Below are positions 1 through 7,915 of a stretch of DNA of 64,000 nt, piece by piece. The notes beneath the pieces were generated by a model. That model was not told where the DNA came from and did not search any database. It saw only the letters and a list, made by a program, of their open reading frames with translations. Positions within the stretch are counted from its first letter, which is position 1; the number at the start of each line of letters is the position of its first letter. Origin of the DNA: Myxococcales bacterium. Its GTDB lineage: Bacteria; Myxococcota; Myxococcia; Myxococcales; Myxococcaceae. The stretch lies in the NCBI GenBank assembly GCA_020846875.1, contig JADLDB010000128.1:27014-91013 (forward strand), given 5' to 3'. Made by a program: the position numbers and the translations under genes.

Positions 1-1
1 C

Positions 2-358
2 GTCTGGTTCGCCGGCGCGCCGTCGTGCGACTTCTGCCACTTCCAGAGCACGCCGCGCGCCTCCAGTGAGCTGCGCCTGCGCGACTACGCGGGCTTGATG
101 ACGGGCGCCCGCAGCCGCACCCAGCCTCCCGGCGTCTCCATTCTGGGCGAGAGCGCCCCGGGCCAGGGTGACTTCGACTGGGACGACTCGATTCTCAAGC
201 GGCGCCTGCGCGACGAGCGCATGCCGCCCGGCATGCCCTTCGACCGGAACGGCGCCTTCACCGACGGGCCGCTCCTCACGCACCCCGTCACCGGCGCGCC
301 CGTCCGGGCCGTCGAGCTCCTCGGGGAGTGGGTCCGCAATGGCGCCAGGAATGACTGA
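2..358 (+). CDS. c-type cytochrome-like protein, C-terminal part (5' end outside window)
   Basis: The open frame enters from the left edge, so the start is missing; about 118 residues are visible. A heme-binding CDFCH motif lies at bases 26-40, and an RMPPGMPF segment further on could supply the axial Met ligand. The pattern (CxxCH, then a LRDYAG stretch, a SILGES stretch and a closing ELLGEWVRNGA helix) fits the soluble cytochrome c domains common in large secreted myxobacterial proteins. The role is probably periplasmic or outer-membrane electron transfer, but the partner is unknown. The stop lies 20 bases inside the next gene, so the two are probably co-transcribed. The call is good for a heme domain and weak for anything more specific. 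Confidence 0.7.
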   Translation, partial: VWFAGAPSCDFCHFQSTPRASSELRLRDYAGLMTGARSRTQPPGVSILGESAPGQGDFDWDDSILKRRLRDERMPPGMPFDRNGAFTDGPLLTHPVTGAPVRAVELLGEWVRNGARND

Positions 359-2369
359 GGCGGTGCTGCTGGGCCTGGTGCTCGCCGGCACCAGCGCGAC
401 GCCGGTGGAAGCGCCCCCGGGCGGCGATCGCCCCGCCGTGCTGTCCCTCGTCCAGCAGCAATTCCCCAAGTCGCGCGGCTGGTTCCGCATCGTCTCCGGC
501 ATTCGCTACGACGAGCGCGACGGCGGGCTGGTGCCTGACTGGAACACCATCACCCACCCGAAGGTGCTGCGACAGGACACGGCGGGCCAGCGCCTCGACG
601 TGCGGCTGCCGCTGCGCGCCGACGGCTTCACCCAGGTCGGCCTCGACGGGCACGACGGCTTCTGGGTGCGCTCGACGCCGCTGGGCGCCCGCCCCGTGCC
701 CGCGCAGGTGAGCGACGGCGTCATCGTGTACCCGGGCGCGCTGCCGGGCGGAGACGTCCTCTACAAGGCGACGCCGACACACCTCGACGAGTACGTCTAC
801 GTCGTCGCCCCCGAGGCGCGGCGCACGCTGCGCTACAGACTCACCTTCGGCCCCGCGGTGGCGCGCGTCCGCATGGCGGCCAACATCCTCGAGCTGCTCG
901 ACGCTTCCGGTGTCGCCCGGCTGCGCGCCCGCCCCCCTTTCGTGCGCGACTCGAAGGACGCGCGGCGCGACGGCGAGGTGAGCCTCTCTGGCGACGTGCT
1001 GACCGTCTCCTTCTCCCTCGCGGGCCTCGCCTTCCCGGTCCTCATCGACCCGGACTGGACCACCACCGGCCGCATGGTGTGGGAGCGCTTCTCGTACGAG
1101 GCCTACACCCTGGGCTCTGGTGACGTGCTGGCGCCCGCGGGCTGCACGCTGGTCGTCTGTCCCAACGGCATCGGCATGCCGGCGTGCTCCGTGGTGCTCA
1201 ACCGCACCGAGCTGTATTCACCTTCGGCCGGGACGTGGCGCGACGTCGGCACCCTGCAGCAGCCGCGCTTTGGCTACTCGGGCGCGCGGCTCGACGACGG
1301 CCGCGTGCTCGTCACCGGCGGGTGCACCACGCCGCGCTGCACCGCGATGACTGACTCGAGCGAGCTCTACACGCCGGCGCAGGAGACCTGGAGCGCGGCG
1401 CCGGCGCTGCCGCCTTCGCGGGCCTGGGCCACGGCGACGAAGTTTCCTGACGGCCGCGTGCTGGTGGTGGGCGGGTGCGACAGCGGCGGCTGCTTCGGGG
1501 ACGCGGCGATCTACGAGCCCGGGACGAATTCCTGGCGCACCGTCGGCGCGCTGGGCACGCCGCGCGGGCTGCACACGGCGACGCTGCTTTCCGACGGGCG
1601 AGTGCTGGTCGCGGGGGGCTGCTCAACCCTCGACTGTCAGGCGGTGCTGGCCAGCGCGGAGCTCTTCGACCCCGCCAGCGGCGCGTGGACGCCCACCGGC
1701 GCGCTCGTCTCGCCGAGGTCCGGCCACACGGCCACGCTGCTGCCCGGGGGTGACGTGCTCTTCGCGGGCGGCTGCGCGGTGGCGAACTGCGTGCCCACCC
1801 TGCAGAGCGCGGAGCGCTGGGCGGTCGCGCTCGGCACCTCCCGCGCCGTGGCGCCGATGGCTGGCGCGCGGCACCATCACTCCGCGGCGGCGCTCTCCAA
1901 CGGGCAGGTCCTCGTGGCGGGCGGCTGCTTCACCACCGGCTCCTGCACCCGCGCGTCGGAGCTGTATGAGCCCACCACCGACACCTGGGTGACGACGGGC
2001 AACCTCTCGGTGAACCGCGGCTACATGGCGTCGGCGCTGCTCGAGGACGGGCGGCTGTTGCTGGCGGGCGGGTGCAACGAGAACACCTGCCTGCCGTGGG
2101 CCGAGACGTACCAGACGCGGGTGGACCCGGGCACCGACGGGGGCGTCGACGGGGGCACCGACGCGGGCACCGACGGCGGCACCGTCGCGTCCGACGCGGG
2201 GGTGGACGCTGGCAGCGGCCAGAAGGACGCGGGCGGGCCCGGAGTCCCTGATGCCGGCACGGAGCCGGTGAAGGTGAAGCCGTGCGGGTGCGCGGCGAGC
2301 GGCAGCGGGTTGGGCCTCGCCGTGCTGGCGGCTCTCGGCCTCCTGCTCGCGCGCCGCCGCCGCGCCTAA
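339..2369 (+). CDS. Kelch-repeat surface protein with MYXO-CTERM tail
   Basis: A 676-residue exported protein. The chosen ATG lies 10 bases after a GGGGAG sequence and is followed by a hydrophobic leader (LLGLVLAGTSA); an ATG four codons later is possible. Six kelch-like blades are visible between residues about 325 and 585, each with a hydrophobic (R/Q/D)VLVAGGC-type strand, probably forming a beta-propeller. In this protein each GG is followed by Cys, which is unusual and suggests disulfides. An Asp/Gly-rich linker of about 55 residues (GTDGG/GTDAG units) leads to the C-terminal CGC, hydrophobic helix and RRRR, the MYXO-CTERM sorting signal, so surface attachment is expected. It overlaps the preceding cytochrome gene by 20 bases. 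Ligand unknown. Confidence 0.85.
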   Translation: MAPGMTEAVLLGLVLAGTSATPVEAPPGGDRPAVLSLVQQQFPKSRGWFRIVSGIRYDERDGGLVPDWNTITHPKVLRQDTAGQRLDVRLPLRADGFTQVGLDGHDGFWVRSTPLGARPVPAQVSDGVIVYPGALPGGDVLYKATPTHLDEYVYVVAPEARRTLRYRLTFGPAVARVRMAANILELLDASGVARLRARPPFVRDSKDARRDGEVSLSGDVLTVSFSLAGLAFPVLIDPDWTTTGRMVWERFSYEAYTLGSGDVLAPAGCTLVVCPNGIGMPACSVVLNRTELYSPSAGTWRDVGTLQQPRFGYSGARLDDGRVLVTGGCTTPRCTAMTDSSELYTPAQETWSAAPALPPSRAWATATKFPDGRVLVVGGCDSGGCFGDAAIYEPGTNSWRTVGALGTPRGLHTATLLSDGRVLVAGGCSTLDCQAVLASAELFDPASGAWTPTGALVSPRSGHTATLLPGGDVLFAGGCAVANCVPTLQSAERWAVALGTSRAVAPMAGARHHHSAAALSNGQVLVAGGCFTTGSCTRASELYEPTTDTWVTTGNLSVNRGYMASALLEDGRLLLAGGCNENTCLPWAETYQTRVDPGTDGGVDGGTDAGTDGGTVASDAGVDAGSGQKDAGGPGVPDAGTEPVKVKPCGCAASGSGLGLAVLAALGLLLARRRRA

Positions 2370-2820
2370 CCCCGGAGTTCACCTGGGTAGAGCATGGATC
2401 GCGCAGGACGTTGCCCGGAGGTCGAGAAGCGAGGAGGGAGCGGCCCGTGACCGACGAGCGACGACGAGATCCGGGCAAGGGACCAGCGAGGCGTGCTCTG
2501 CTCAGGCGATCTCCGGGGTCAATGGCGCTGAAGAGCGAAGCGCGCGCACCTCCTCCGCGCTCCGAGGACGGGCGCGCCACGCGACTCCGGCTTCATCAAC
2601 GAAGGCCAGCTCCGCGACGAGGCGTGGCCTGTCCACGCCTCAACGGCAGACGCGCGACACGACTCCGGCCTCTCCCCTCAACGGCAGCCTCCCCGACGCC
2701 AAAGCGACGCCTCCACGCGCTCCTGTCCGCGCCTCGACGGCCACGCAGCCGCGCGACCTCGGCCTCATCGACGAAGCCACCTCGAGGTCGAAGCGCGGCG
2801 CGCACGCGCCCCCGCACGCC
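2370..2820. other. Intergenic stretch holding decayed repeat copies
   Basis: This 451-base gap lies between convergent genes. The left part (2370-2560) shows no gene-like signal on either strand. From 2561 onward it contains diverged copies of the sequence that forms the 3' end of the minus-strand lipoprotein gene (see the repeat entry). No clear terminator hairpin was found. Confidence 0.5.
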
Positions 2821-2910
2821 TCAAGGACAGGCGCGCCACACGGCTCCGGCCCCATCGACGAAGGCCACCTCGACGGCGGCCTCCTCGACGCCGAAGCGCG
2901 GCCGCACCCA
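2561..2910. repeat. Four diverged tandem copies of a ~80-95 bp unit at a gene 3' end
   Basis: Units begin near 2561, 2640, 2734 and 2821. Each starts with TC(A/C/G)A(A/C)GG-like sequence, then a GCGCG(C/A)C core, then a CTCCGGC(C/T)-type segment, then (A)TCGACGAAGGCCA or a variant, and ends in a GACG/GAAGCG stretch. The copy at 2821 is the translated C-terminus of the lipoprotein gene on the minus strand (residues around EEAAVEVAFVDGAGAVWRAC). The other three lie past the stop codon and have accumulated substitutions and indels. I aligned them by eye; identity is roughly two thirds. This looks like old tandem duplication followed by loss of the outer copies from the reading frame. Confidence 0.55.
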
Positions 2911-4341
2911 CGCGACCAGCGTACCCACCTCAGTCGCTGCCAGCGAGGCGCCGCGCATGCTCGGCAGGGTCGCCACCAGCGTCGCCGGTCCCCTGGGCGC
3001 GCCTCGCGCATCGAGCGGCCTCACCCACGCAGCGAGCGCCGTGGGCGTACCGCTGACGAGCAGCGCCGTCGCGCCGGTGCCATGGCCGGCGAGGCCCAGC
3101 CCCAACGTCGCGGGCGGGTCCACGCGCTCGACGCCGCCCGCGGCGCCACCATCCGCATCGAGCGCCAGGGCCGCCGTGCCAGCGTCAGCTACGCCAAGCA
3201 GCAGCGCCGCGTCACCCAACGTACACAGCCGCGGCGTCAGCGGTGCGGCCGCGTCGAAGGGCAGGGACAGCGGCGCGCCGCGCGGCGTCCCGTCGGCCTC
3301 GAGGACCTGGACGCGAGGCGCGCGCACGCCCGCGTCGCCGTCCTCGGCCGGGTACAGCGCGAGCCAGCCTCCGGGCACGCCCGCGAGGCCCAGCACGTGG
3401 TTCGCGGTGTCGGCCAACGTCACCGCCCGAAAGGCAGGGGCCGGCGTGAGGAGCGCGACCTGGTTCTCTCTTCCGTCGCTCGAGGTGACGGTCCACAGCA
3501 ACAGCGCGCCGGCGCGGCCAGAGAGCGCGAGGCCCCAGGGCATCGCCGGCAGCACGAGGCGCTCCGCGCTGGCCACGGGCGAGAGTTGCGGGCCGGTGAA
3601 GCGCTGCAGCCAGACCCACGGGCCGTTGAGCGTGTCCGTCCACGCGACGACGAAGCTTGCGCCGTCCCAGGCGACGGCGAAGCGGTCGTGCGAGCGGACG
3701 GACGCGAGGCGCCGCGGCGTCGTGGCGGGGCGCGCGCGCGCGTCGACGCCCGCGAGCCACAGTCCTCCTCCGACGAAGTCGTTGAAGACGAGCGCAAAGC
3801 GCGCGCCGTCGGTCGCCAGCGCCGTCGTCGTGGGGCGCGTCGCGACGTCCGCGAAGAGCGCGCAGCGCGGCGTCTCGCCGCTGCACAGGCCGGCGCTGCA
3901 GCTCGTCTCGCACGGGTGAAAACACTCCCCGCAGTGGAGCGCGCTCGACGAGACGGGCGTCTCACACCCGTTGCTGCCCGGCCCCGCGAGGTCGCCGTCG
4001 CAGTCGCCGCGCCCCTCGGCGCACGCGAAGGCGCAGCTCCCCTCCACGCAGCGCGAAGCCACTCCGGGCAGCGCGCCGCACGCGCGCCCACACGCGCCGC
4101 AGTGCGCGGCGTCGCTCGAGGTGTCCACCTCGCAGCCATTCCCCTCGGGCAGGCCGAGGTCGCCGTCACAGTCCAGCCGGCCGGGGAGGCAGGCCCAGGC
4201 ACAGGACGCCGCCTCACAGCGGGCGGCAGCCCCGGGCCGCGCCGCGCAGCGCTCGGCCGAGGCGTCCTCCTCGCCGCACGGCCGGCTCCCGGAGGGACAC
4301 CCCCCGAGGGCCAGGCCGAGAGCCAGGGCTGCCAGACGCAC
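2821..4341 (-). CDS. Cys-rich lipoprotein with NGCE/CGxCG repeats and C-terminal beta-propeller-like region
   Basis: A 506-residue predicted lipoprotein. The GTG start at 4341 gives a compact signal peptide, MRLAALALGLALGGC, with a clear lipobox. An ATG at 4352 is in another frame and does not produce this signal. Residues 15-150 are Cys-rich, with two modules of the form DCDGDL...NGCE...HCG(A/E)C seen in many myxobacterial surface proteins. The remainder (about 160-500) is a series of short blades such as RFALVFNDF and SFVVAWTDT, resembling FG-GAP or propeller repeats. Function unknown; probably an extracellular binding protein. The last ~28 codons belong to a decayed tandem repeat that continues past the stop. 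Confidence 0.75.
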   Translation of the reverse strand: MRLAALALGLALGGCPSGSRPCGEEDASAERCAARPGAAARCEAASCAWACLPGRLDCDGDLGLPEGNGCEVDTSSDAAHCGACGRACGALPGVASRCVEGSCAFACAEGRGDCDGDLAGPGSNGCETPVSSSALHCGECFHPCETSCSAGLCSGETPRCALFADVATRPTTTALATDGARFALVFNDFVGGGLWLAGVDARARPATTPRRLASVRSHDRFAVAWDGASFVVAWTDTLNGPWVWLQRFTGPQLSPVASAERLVLPAMPWGLALSGRAGALLLWTVTSSDGRENQVALLTPAPAFRAVTLADTANHVLGLAGVPGGWLALYPAEDGDAGVRAPRVQVLEADGTPRGAPLSLPFDAAAPLTPRLCTLGDAALLLGVADAGTAALALDADGGAAGGVERVDPPATLGLGLAGHGTGATALLVSGTPTALAAWVRPLDARGAPRGPATLVATLPSMRGASLAATEVGTLVAWVRPRFGVEEAAVEVAFVDGAGAVWRACP

Positions 4342-4397
4342 GAGGACTTCATGGCACGTCCGCTGCCGCGCGTGGAGGAGGCCCCCCTCGGGCGCTC

Positions 4398-4997
4398 TCA
4401 GTCGGCCATGGCCTTCTGGTAGGCGGGGCGGGCCTTCACCCGCTGGGAGAAGGCGCGGGCGTTGGGCAGCGCGGCGAGCAACTCCAGCCGCTCGGCCCAG
4501 GTGAGCAGCGCGCCGATGACGAGGTCCGCCACGGTGAAGCGGTTGCCCACCAGCCAGTCGCGTCCTGCGAGCGCGGCGTCGAGCGCAGCCAGGGGGCGCG
4601 CCAGCTTCTTCGTGAAGCTCTCCACGCGCCCGGCGTCGACCGGCTCCTTGCGGCGCTCGCCCGCCAGCTTGCCCAGCAGTTGCTCCACCTCGGTGACGCC
4701 GAAGAAGACCCACTGGTACACCAGCGCGCGCTCGTAGCTGCCGTCGGGCGGCAGCAGCGGCGTGCCGGCCGCCAGGTGCAGACAGATGGCGCAGGACTCG
4801 AAGACGGCGCCCTCGGCGGACTCCAGCACCGGCACGTGCTGCAGGGGGTGACGGCGGGTGTGGGCGTCCGTCTTCGTCTCGCCCTTCGACGGGTCGAGCC
4901 GGACCAACTGGTGCGGCGCCCCTAACTCCTCCAGCAACCAGCGCGCGCGCGTCGCCCGCGTCTTCGGCACGTAATACAGCGTCGGGTGAGTCGTCAT
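4398..4997 (-). CDS. Glutathione S-transferase family protein
   Basis: 199 residues, normal for the family. The N-terminal thioredoxin-like half begins MTTHPTLYYVPKTRATRARW and contains the conserved HVPVLE cis-proline segment and an ES dipeptide (FESCAIC), which in this family contacts the gamma-glutamyl group. The C-terminal half is helical with DWLVGNRFTVADL, the GST N-capping box/hydrophobic staple region. The start at 4997 was preferred to an in-frame alternative 16 codons upstream because the beta-strand begins here. Cytoplasmic; likely glutathione conjugation or thiol reductase activity on an unknown substrate. The next gene is divergent, with about 84 bases between them. Confidence 0.88.
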   Translation of the reverse strand: MTTHPTLYYVPKTRATRARWLLEELGAPHQLVRLDPSKGETKTDAHTRRHPLQHVPVLESAEGAVFESCAICLHLAAGTPLLPPDGSYERALVYQWVFFGVTEVEQLLGKLAGERRKEPVDAGRVESFTKKLARPLAALDAALAGRDWLVGNRFTVADLVIGALLTWAERLELLAALPNARAFSQRVKARPAYQKAMAD

Positions 4998-5081
4998 GGC
5001 TGCCTGGTGACCTACTCGGCCACCCGGGGCCTTGATATAGGGCAAGCGTCCACTCCCGCTGAGCGCGTAGGGTCACGCGCC

Positions 5082-6026
5082 ATGCGCCGCCTTCGGCTCG
5101 CCATGTCCCTCCTCGCAGCCGCCGCCACCTCTGCGTGCACCCGCTCTCCCGCCACGACGGAGCGAGAGCGCGTGACGGTGGGCGTGTCGCTCCTGCGCAT
5201 CAGCCAGCCCGTCTTCGTGGCGCAGGACAAGGGGCTGTTCACCGCGCACGGCCTCGACGTGGATTTGAAGCGCTTCGACACCGCGCAGCCCTTCGGCGAC
5301 GAGCTCGCCGCGGGGCGCCTCGACGCCGCCGGCTACGTGGCGCTGCCCATCCTCTTCAGCCGAGAAGGCGGGCCGCCGCCGCTTCGCCTCGCCACGGCGC
5401 TGGTAGAGGACGACGAGCACCCGCTCTCGCTCTTCCTGGTGAAGCCGGACAGCACCCTCGACTCCGTCGCCGCGTTGAAGGGGAAGAACATCGGCATCCT
5501 CCCGACGATTGCCTACCGGCGCTGGCTGGAAGCCATCCTCTCCAAGGAAGGCCTCACCCTGGCGGACGTCACCGTCACGCCCCTGGCGCCGCCCCTTCAG
5601 GTGGACTCGCTGGCCAGCGGCGGCATCGACGCGCTCTTCACGGGCGACCCGATGGCCACGGCGGCCGTCGCCCGGGGCGTGGCGCGGCCGCTGCGCGCAG
5701 GCGCCGAGGTGCCGCGGGCCCTGGGGGCGCCCTTCTTCTTCGGCTCCTTCGCGCTGTCGGAGGCGCTGGCGACGAAGCGCCCGAAGGTGGCTGCCGCGCT
5801 CGTCGCCGCGCTGGACGAGGCGGTGGCGCTCATCGCCAAGGATGAGCAGGTCGGCCGCGAGGCGATGGCCCACTACGTCAGGGAACCCGAGCGCCCCTTC
5901 GTCTCGAAGTACGCCAAGACGCGCTACCTCCCGTCGACCGCCGTGGACGCGGCCAGCCTCGACACCGCGCTGTCGCGAGAGACCGTGCACGTGCCCGGCG
6001 CCAAGGTGCTCTGGAAGGCGCCTTGA
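5082..6026 (+). CDS. ABC transporter substrate-binding lipoprotein (SsuA/TauA/NMT1-like)
   Basis: 314 residues starting at ATG 5082, with a signal peptide ending in LLAAAATSAC (a weak lipobox). The mature part opens with a VTVGVSLLRISQPVFVAQDK strand-loop followed by GLFTAHGLDVDLKRF, the classic start of the NMT1/SsuA periplasmic-binding fold. It continues with a hinge near the LKGKNIGILP segment and a GGIDALFTGDPMA motif. This family binds nitrate, sulfonates, taurine, pyrimidine precursors and other small molecules; the ligand cannot be read here. The stop overlaps the TTG start of the ATPase gene, making this the first gene of a transporter operon that continues into the activase genes. 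Confidence 0.87.
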   Translation: MRRLRLAMSLLAAAATSACTRSPATTERERVTVGVSLLRISQPVFVAQDKGLFTAHGLDVDLKRFDTAQPFGDELAAGRLDAAGYVALPILFSREGGPPPLRLATALVEDDEHPLSLFLVKPDSTLDSVAALKGKNIGILPTIAYRRWLEAILSKEGLTLADVTVTPLAPPLQVDSLASGGIDALFTGDPMATAAVARGVARPLRAGAEVPRALGAPFFFGSFALSEALATKRPKVAAALVAALDEAVALIAKDEQVGREAMAHYVREPERPFVSKYAKTRYLPSTAVDAASLDTALSRETVHVPGAKVLWKAP

Positions 6027-6643
6027 CCCTCGCCGCGGCCCGGCACGTCGCCTTCGCGCGCGCGCACGGGGCGGTGCTTCATGACGTGTCGCTGACCGTG
6101 TCCCGAGGCGAGCGCGTCGCCCTCGTCGGCCAGAACGGGTCCGGGAAGTCGTCGCTCTTACGCCTGCTGTTGGGCCTCGAGCGCCCGTCGGGCGGCGAGG
6201 TGCAGGCGGCGCCGGTGGGCAGCGGGTACGTCCCGCAGGCGGTGGCCGACAGCCTCTTCCCCTGGCGCAGCGTGCTGCAGAACGCCGCCATGCCGCGCCT
6301 GGTGGCAGGCCTGGGTGACGCGTTGGAGGTGGCCCGCGAGCACCTGCGCCGGGTGGCGCCCAACCTGCCGCCGGAGCGCCGCGCCGGCTCGCTGTCCGGC
6401 GGCGAGAAGCAGGCGCTGGCCATCGCCCGCGCGCTGACGGCGCCGGGCCCGGTGGTGCTGGCCGACGAGCCCTTCTCGGCCCTCGCCCCCGAGGCGCGCT
6501 CCGCCGTGCGCCGCGAGATGTCCTCGGCCCTCGGAGGGCGCGCCCTCATCCTCGTCACCCACGACATGACCGACGCGGAGGCGCTGGGCGCGAGCGTCCT
6601 GAGGCTCACCGACGGCACGCTGGCGGCGCGAGGTGCGCCCTGA
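6023..6643 (+). CDS. ABC transporter ATP-binding protein
   Basis: 206 residues, a single nucleotide-binding domain. Walker A is GQNGSGKS (residues 36-43), the Q-loop is near YVPQAV, the signature is LSGGEKQ, Walker B is VVLADEP, and the H-loop is in VTHD. The start is TTG at 6023, overlapping the previous stop (TTGA). It is shorter than typical SsuB/TauB proteins because the C-terminal tail is minimal. It should energise import of the ligand captured by the preceding lipoprotein through the permease encoded at 7014. Unusually for this tightly packed operon, a gap of 370 bases separates it from the permease. Confidence 0.9.
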   Translation: MTLAAARHVAFARAHGAVLHDVSLTVSRGERVALVGQNGSGKSSLLRLLLGLERPSGGEVQAAPVGSGYVPQAVADSLFPWRSVLQNAAMPRLVAGLGDALEVAREHLRRVAPNLPPERRAGSLSGGEKQALAIARALTAPGPVVLADEPFSALAPEARSAVRREMSSALGGRALILVTHDMTDAEALGASVLRLTDGTLAARGAP

Positions 6644-7013
6644 CGCCCGCCACGCGCAATGACGTGAAGGGGACGCCCAGGCGTGGAGGAGTCGCTCGCC
6701 ACCACACCGTCACCGCCACGCCGGCACCGCCTTCCTCCCGTCGCGCAACGTGGGCGCCACCGCCTGGCGCGGCCTCCCTGCGCGACACGGGCGCGCAGGC
6801 GCTGGCTGTCCGGGCGCTCCTCCTCCCCGATGGCGCACTGCAGCCGGACACTGGCGCGGGGGCCCTGGGGACGCGCGGCCCTCGCCCCACGGCCGCGACG
6901 CCCGGCGCACGCGCCGAGAGGAGCACGCCTGCCTGCCTCGGGGGCTTCGAGAGACGCGACGACCTGGACACCTCACCGCTTCCCGGCTGCGCGGTCCCGC
7001 CTCGAGGCAGGCG
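6644..7013 (+). other. 370-bp gap inside the transporter operon
   Basis: No convincing gene on either strand. A GTG-initiated frame from 6664 ends by overlapping the permease ATG (stop at 7015-7017), so a 117-residue product is formally possible. However, its composition (Arg, Pro, Ala, Thr in no structural pattern) looks like non-coding GC-rich sequence. I looked for TPP and cobalamin riboswitch signature blocks on both strands and saw none. It may be a decayed gene, a second promoter region or a leader for the permease. Confidence 0.35.
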
Positions 7014-7820
7014 ATGACGCCCGCGGACGCCGGGACTCCCCTGGCCGAGACGGCTGCGGCGCCTCCGCCCGCGCCCCGGAAGGCGAGGGCCTGGTCGACG
7101 CTGCTGGCGCTGGCGGGTGTGGTGCTCTTCTGGTGGCTGGCGTCGCTTCCGTCCGTGGGCGGGCGGCCCCTCATCGCCGGCCCCCTCTCCACCTTCACCG
7201 CGCTGCGCGAGGCCGGCGCCACGCTGTGGTTGGACCTCCTCGCTACCTTCGGACGCGCCGCCGTCGGGCTGGCGCTGGGCACCCTGGCAGGCGTCGTCGC
7301 TGGCCTGGCGGTCGCCGCCGTCGCCCGCGCCGCGCCGGCCTTCGAGGCGGTGCTGGACGTGGCGCGCAGCATTCCGCCGGTGGTGTGGCTGCCCATCTTC
7401 CTCCTCGGGTTGGGCTACAGCGAGTCGGCGCGGGTGGCGACCATCGCCGCGGGCGTGGCCGTCATCATGGCCGTCGCCGTCACCACCGCGGTGCGCGCCC
7501 CGAGGTCGGTCCGCGCCGAGATGCTGCTGGTGGCCGGCGCCGGCTGGTGGCGCCGCCTCGCGTGGACCCAGCCCTGGGAGTCGCTGCCCGCGCTGCTGGT
7601 CGGCCTGCGCGTGTCCACCGCGATGGCCATCGTGGTGGCCACCGTCACCGAGATGGTCGCGGGCGCACCTCACGGCGTCGGCGCGCGCATCGTCAGCGCG
7701 CAGGTCGCCGGCGACACGCCCCAGCTCACCGCCGCCATCGTCCTCGTGGGCCTCGCCGGCTGGGCCCTGGGCCTCCTCCTGCGCGCCGCCGAGCGCGCCG
7801 CGGCTGCCTCGGTGGGTTGA
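7014..7820 (+). CDS. ABC transporter permease (SsuC/TauC-like)
   Basis: 268 residues from ATG 7014. After a Pro/Ala-rich cytosolic start there are about six membrane segments, beginning with WSTLLALAGVVLFWWLASL. The cytoplasmic EAA loop that docks onto the ATPase is recognisable as GAGWWRRLAWTQPWESLPAL. The segment SIPPVVWLPIFLLGLGYSES is characteristic of the nitrate/sulfonate/taurine permease family. The stop overlaps an ATG in the next frame, but the next gene more likely begins at 7916. With genes 5082 and 6023 it forms a complete importer. Confidence 0.9.
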   Translation: MTPADAGTPLAETAAAPPPAPRKARAWSTLLALAGVVLFWWLASLPSVGGRPLIAGPLSTFTALREAGATLWLDLLATFGRAAVGLALGTLAGVVAGLAVAAVARAAPAFEAVLDVARSIPPVVWLPIFLLGLGYSESARVATIAAGVAVIMAVAVTTAVRAPRSVRAEMLLVAGAGWWRRLAWTQPWESLPALLVGLRVSTAMAIVVATVTEMVAGAPHGVGARIVSAQVAGDTPQLTAAIVLVGLAGWALGLLLRAAERAAAASVG

Positions 7821-7915
7821 TGAGAGTAACGGACCGACCTCCGGGACTTCGTACGGGTGGAGGCACGGGCGCACAGGACTCGGCGTGTTCTACCCAGGTG
7901 CCCGCTGAGGTAAAG

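Noticed and set aside
2282..3919. Long plus-strand open frame of 545 codons
   Set aside because: It lies opposite the Cys-rich lipoprotein gene and has the Arg/Ser/Pro/Ala composition of an antisense shadow in GC-rich DNA; the minus-strand frame has a signal peptide and Cys modules.
4341..4352. Frameshift at the start of the Cys-rich lipoprotein gene (ATG at 4352 in another frame)
   Set aside because: The GTG at 4341 already gives a perfect short lipoprotein signal peptide, so no frameshift needs to be invoked.
4998..5081. TPP or other riboswitch ahead of the NMT1-like binding-protein gene
   Set aside because: The family often has TPP riboswitches, but CTGAGA, GAACCTGAT or similar signature blocks are absent here and in 6644-7013.
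6664..7017. Possible 117-codon GTG-started gene ending at the permease start
   Set aside because: It has the right overlap for a coupled gene, but no ribosome-binding site, no domain and a random-looking GC-rich composition.
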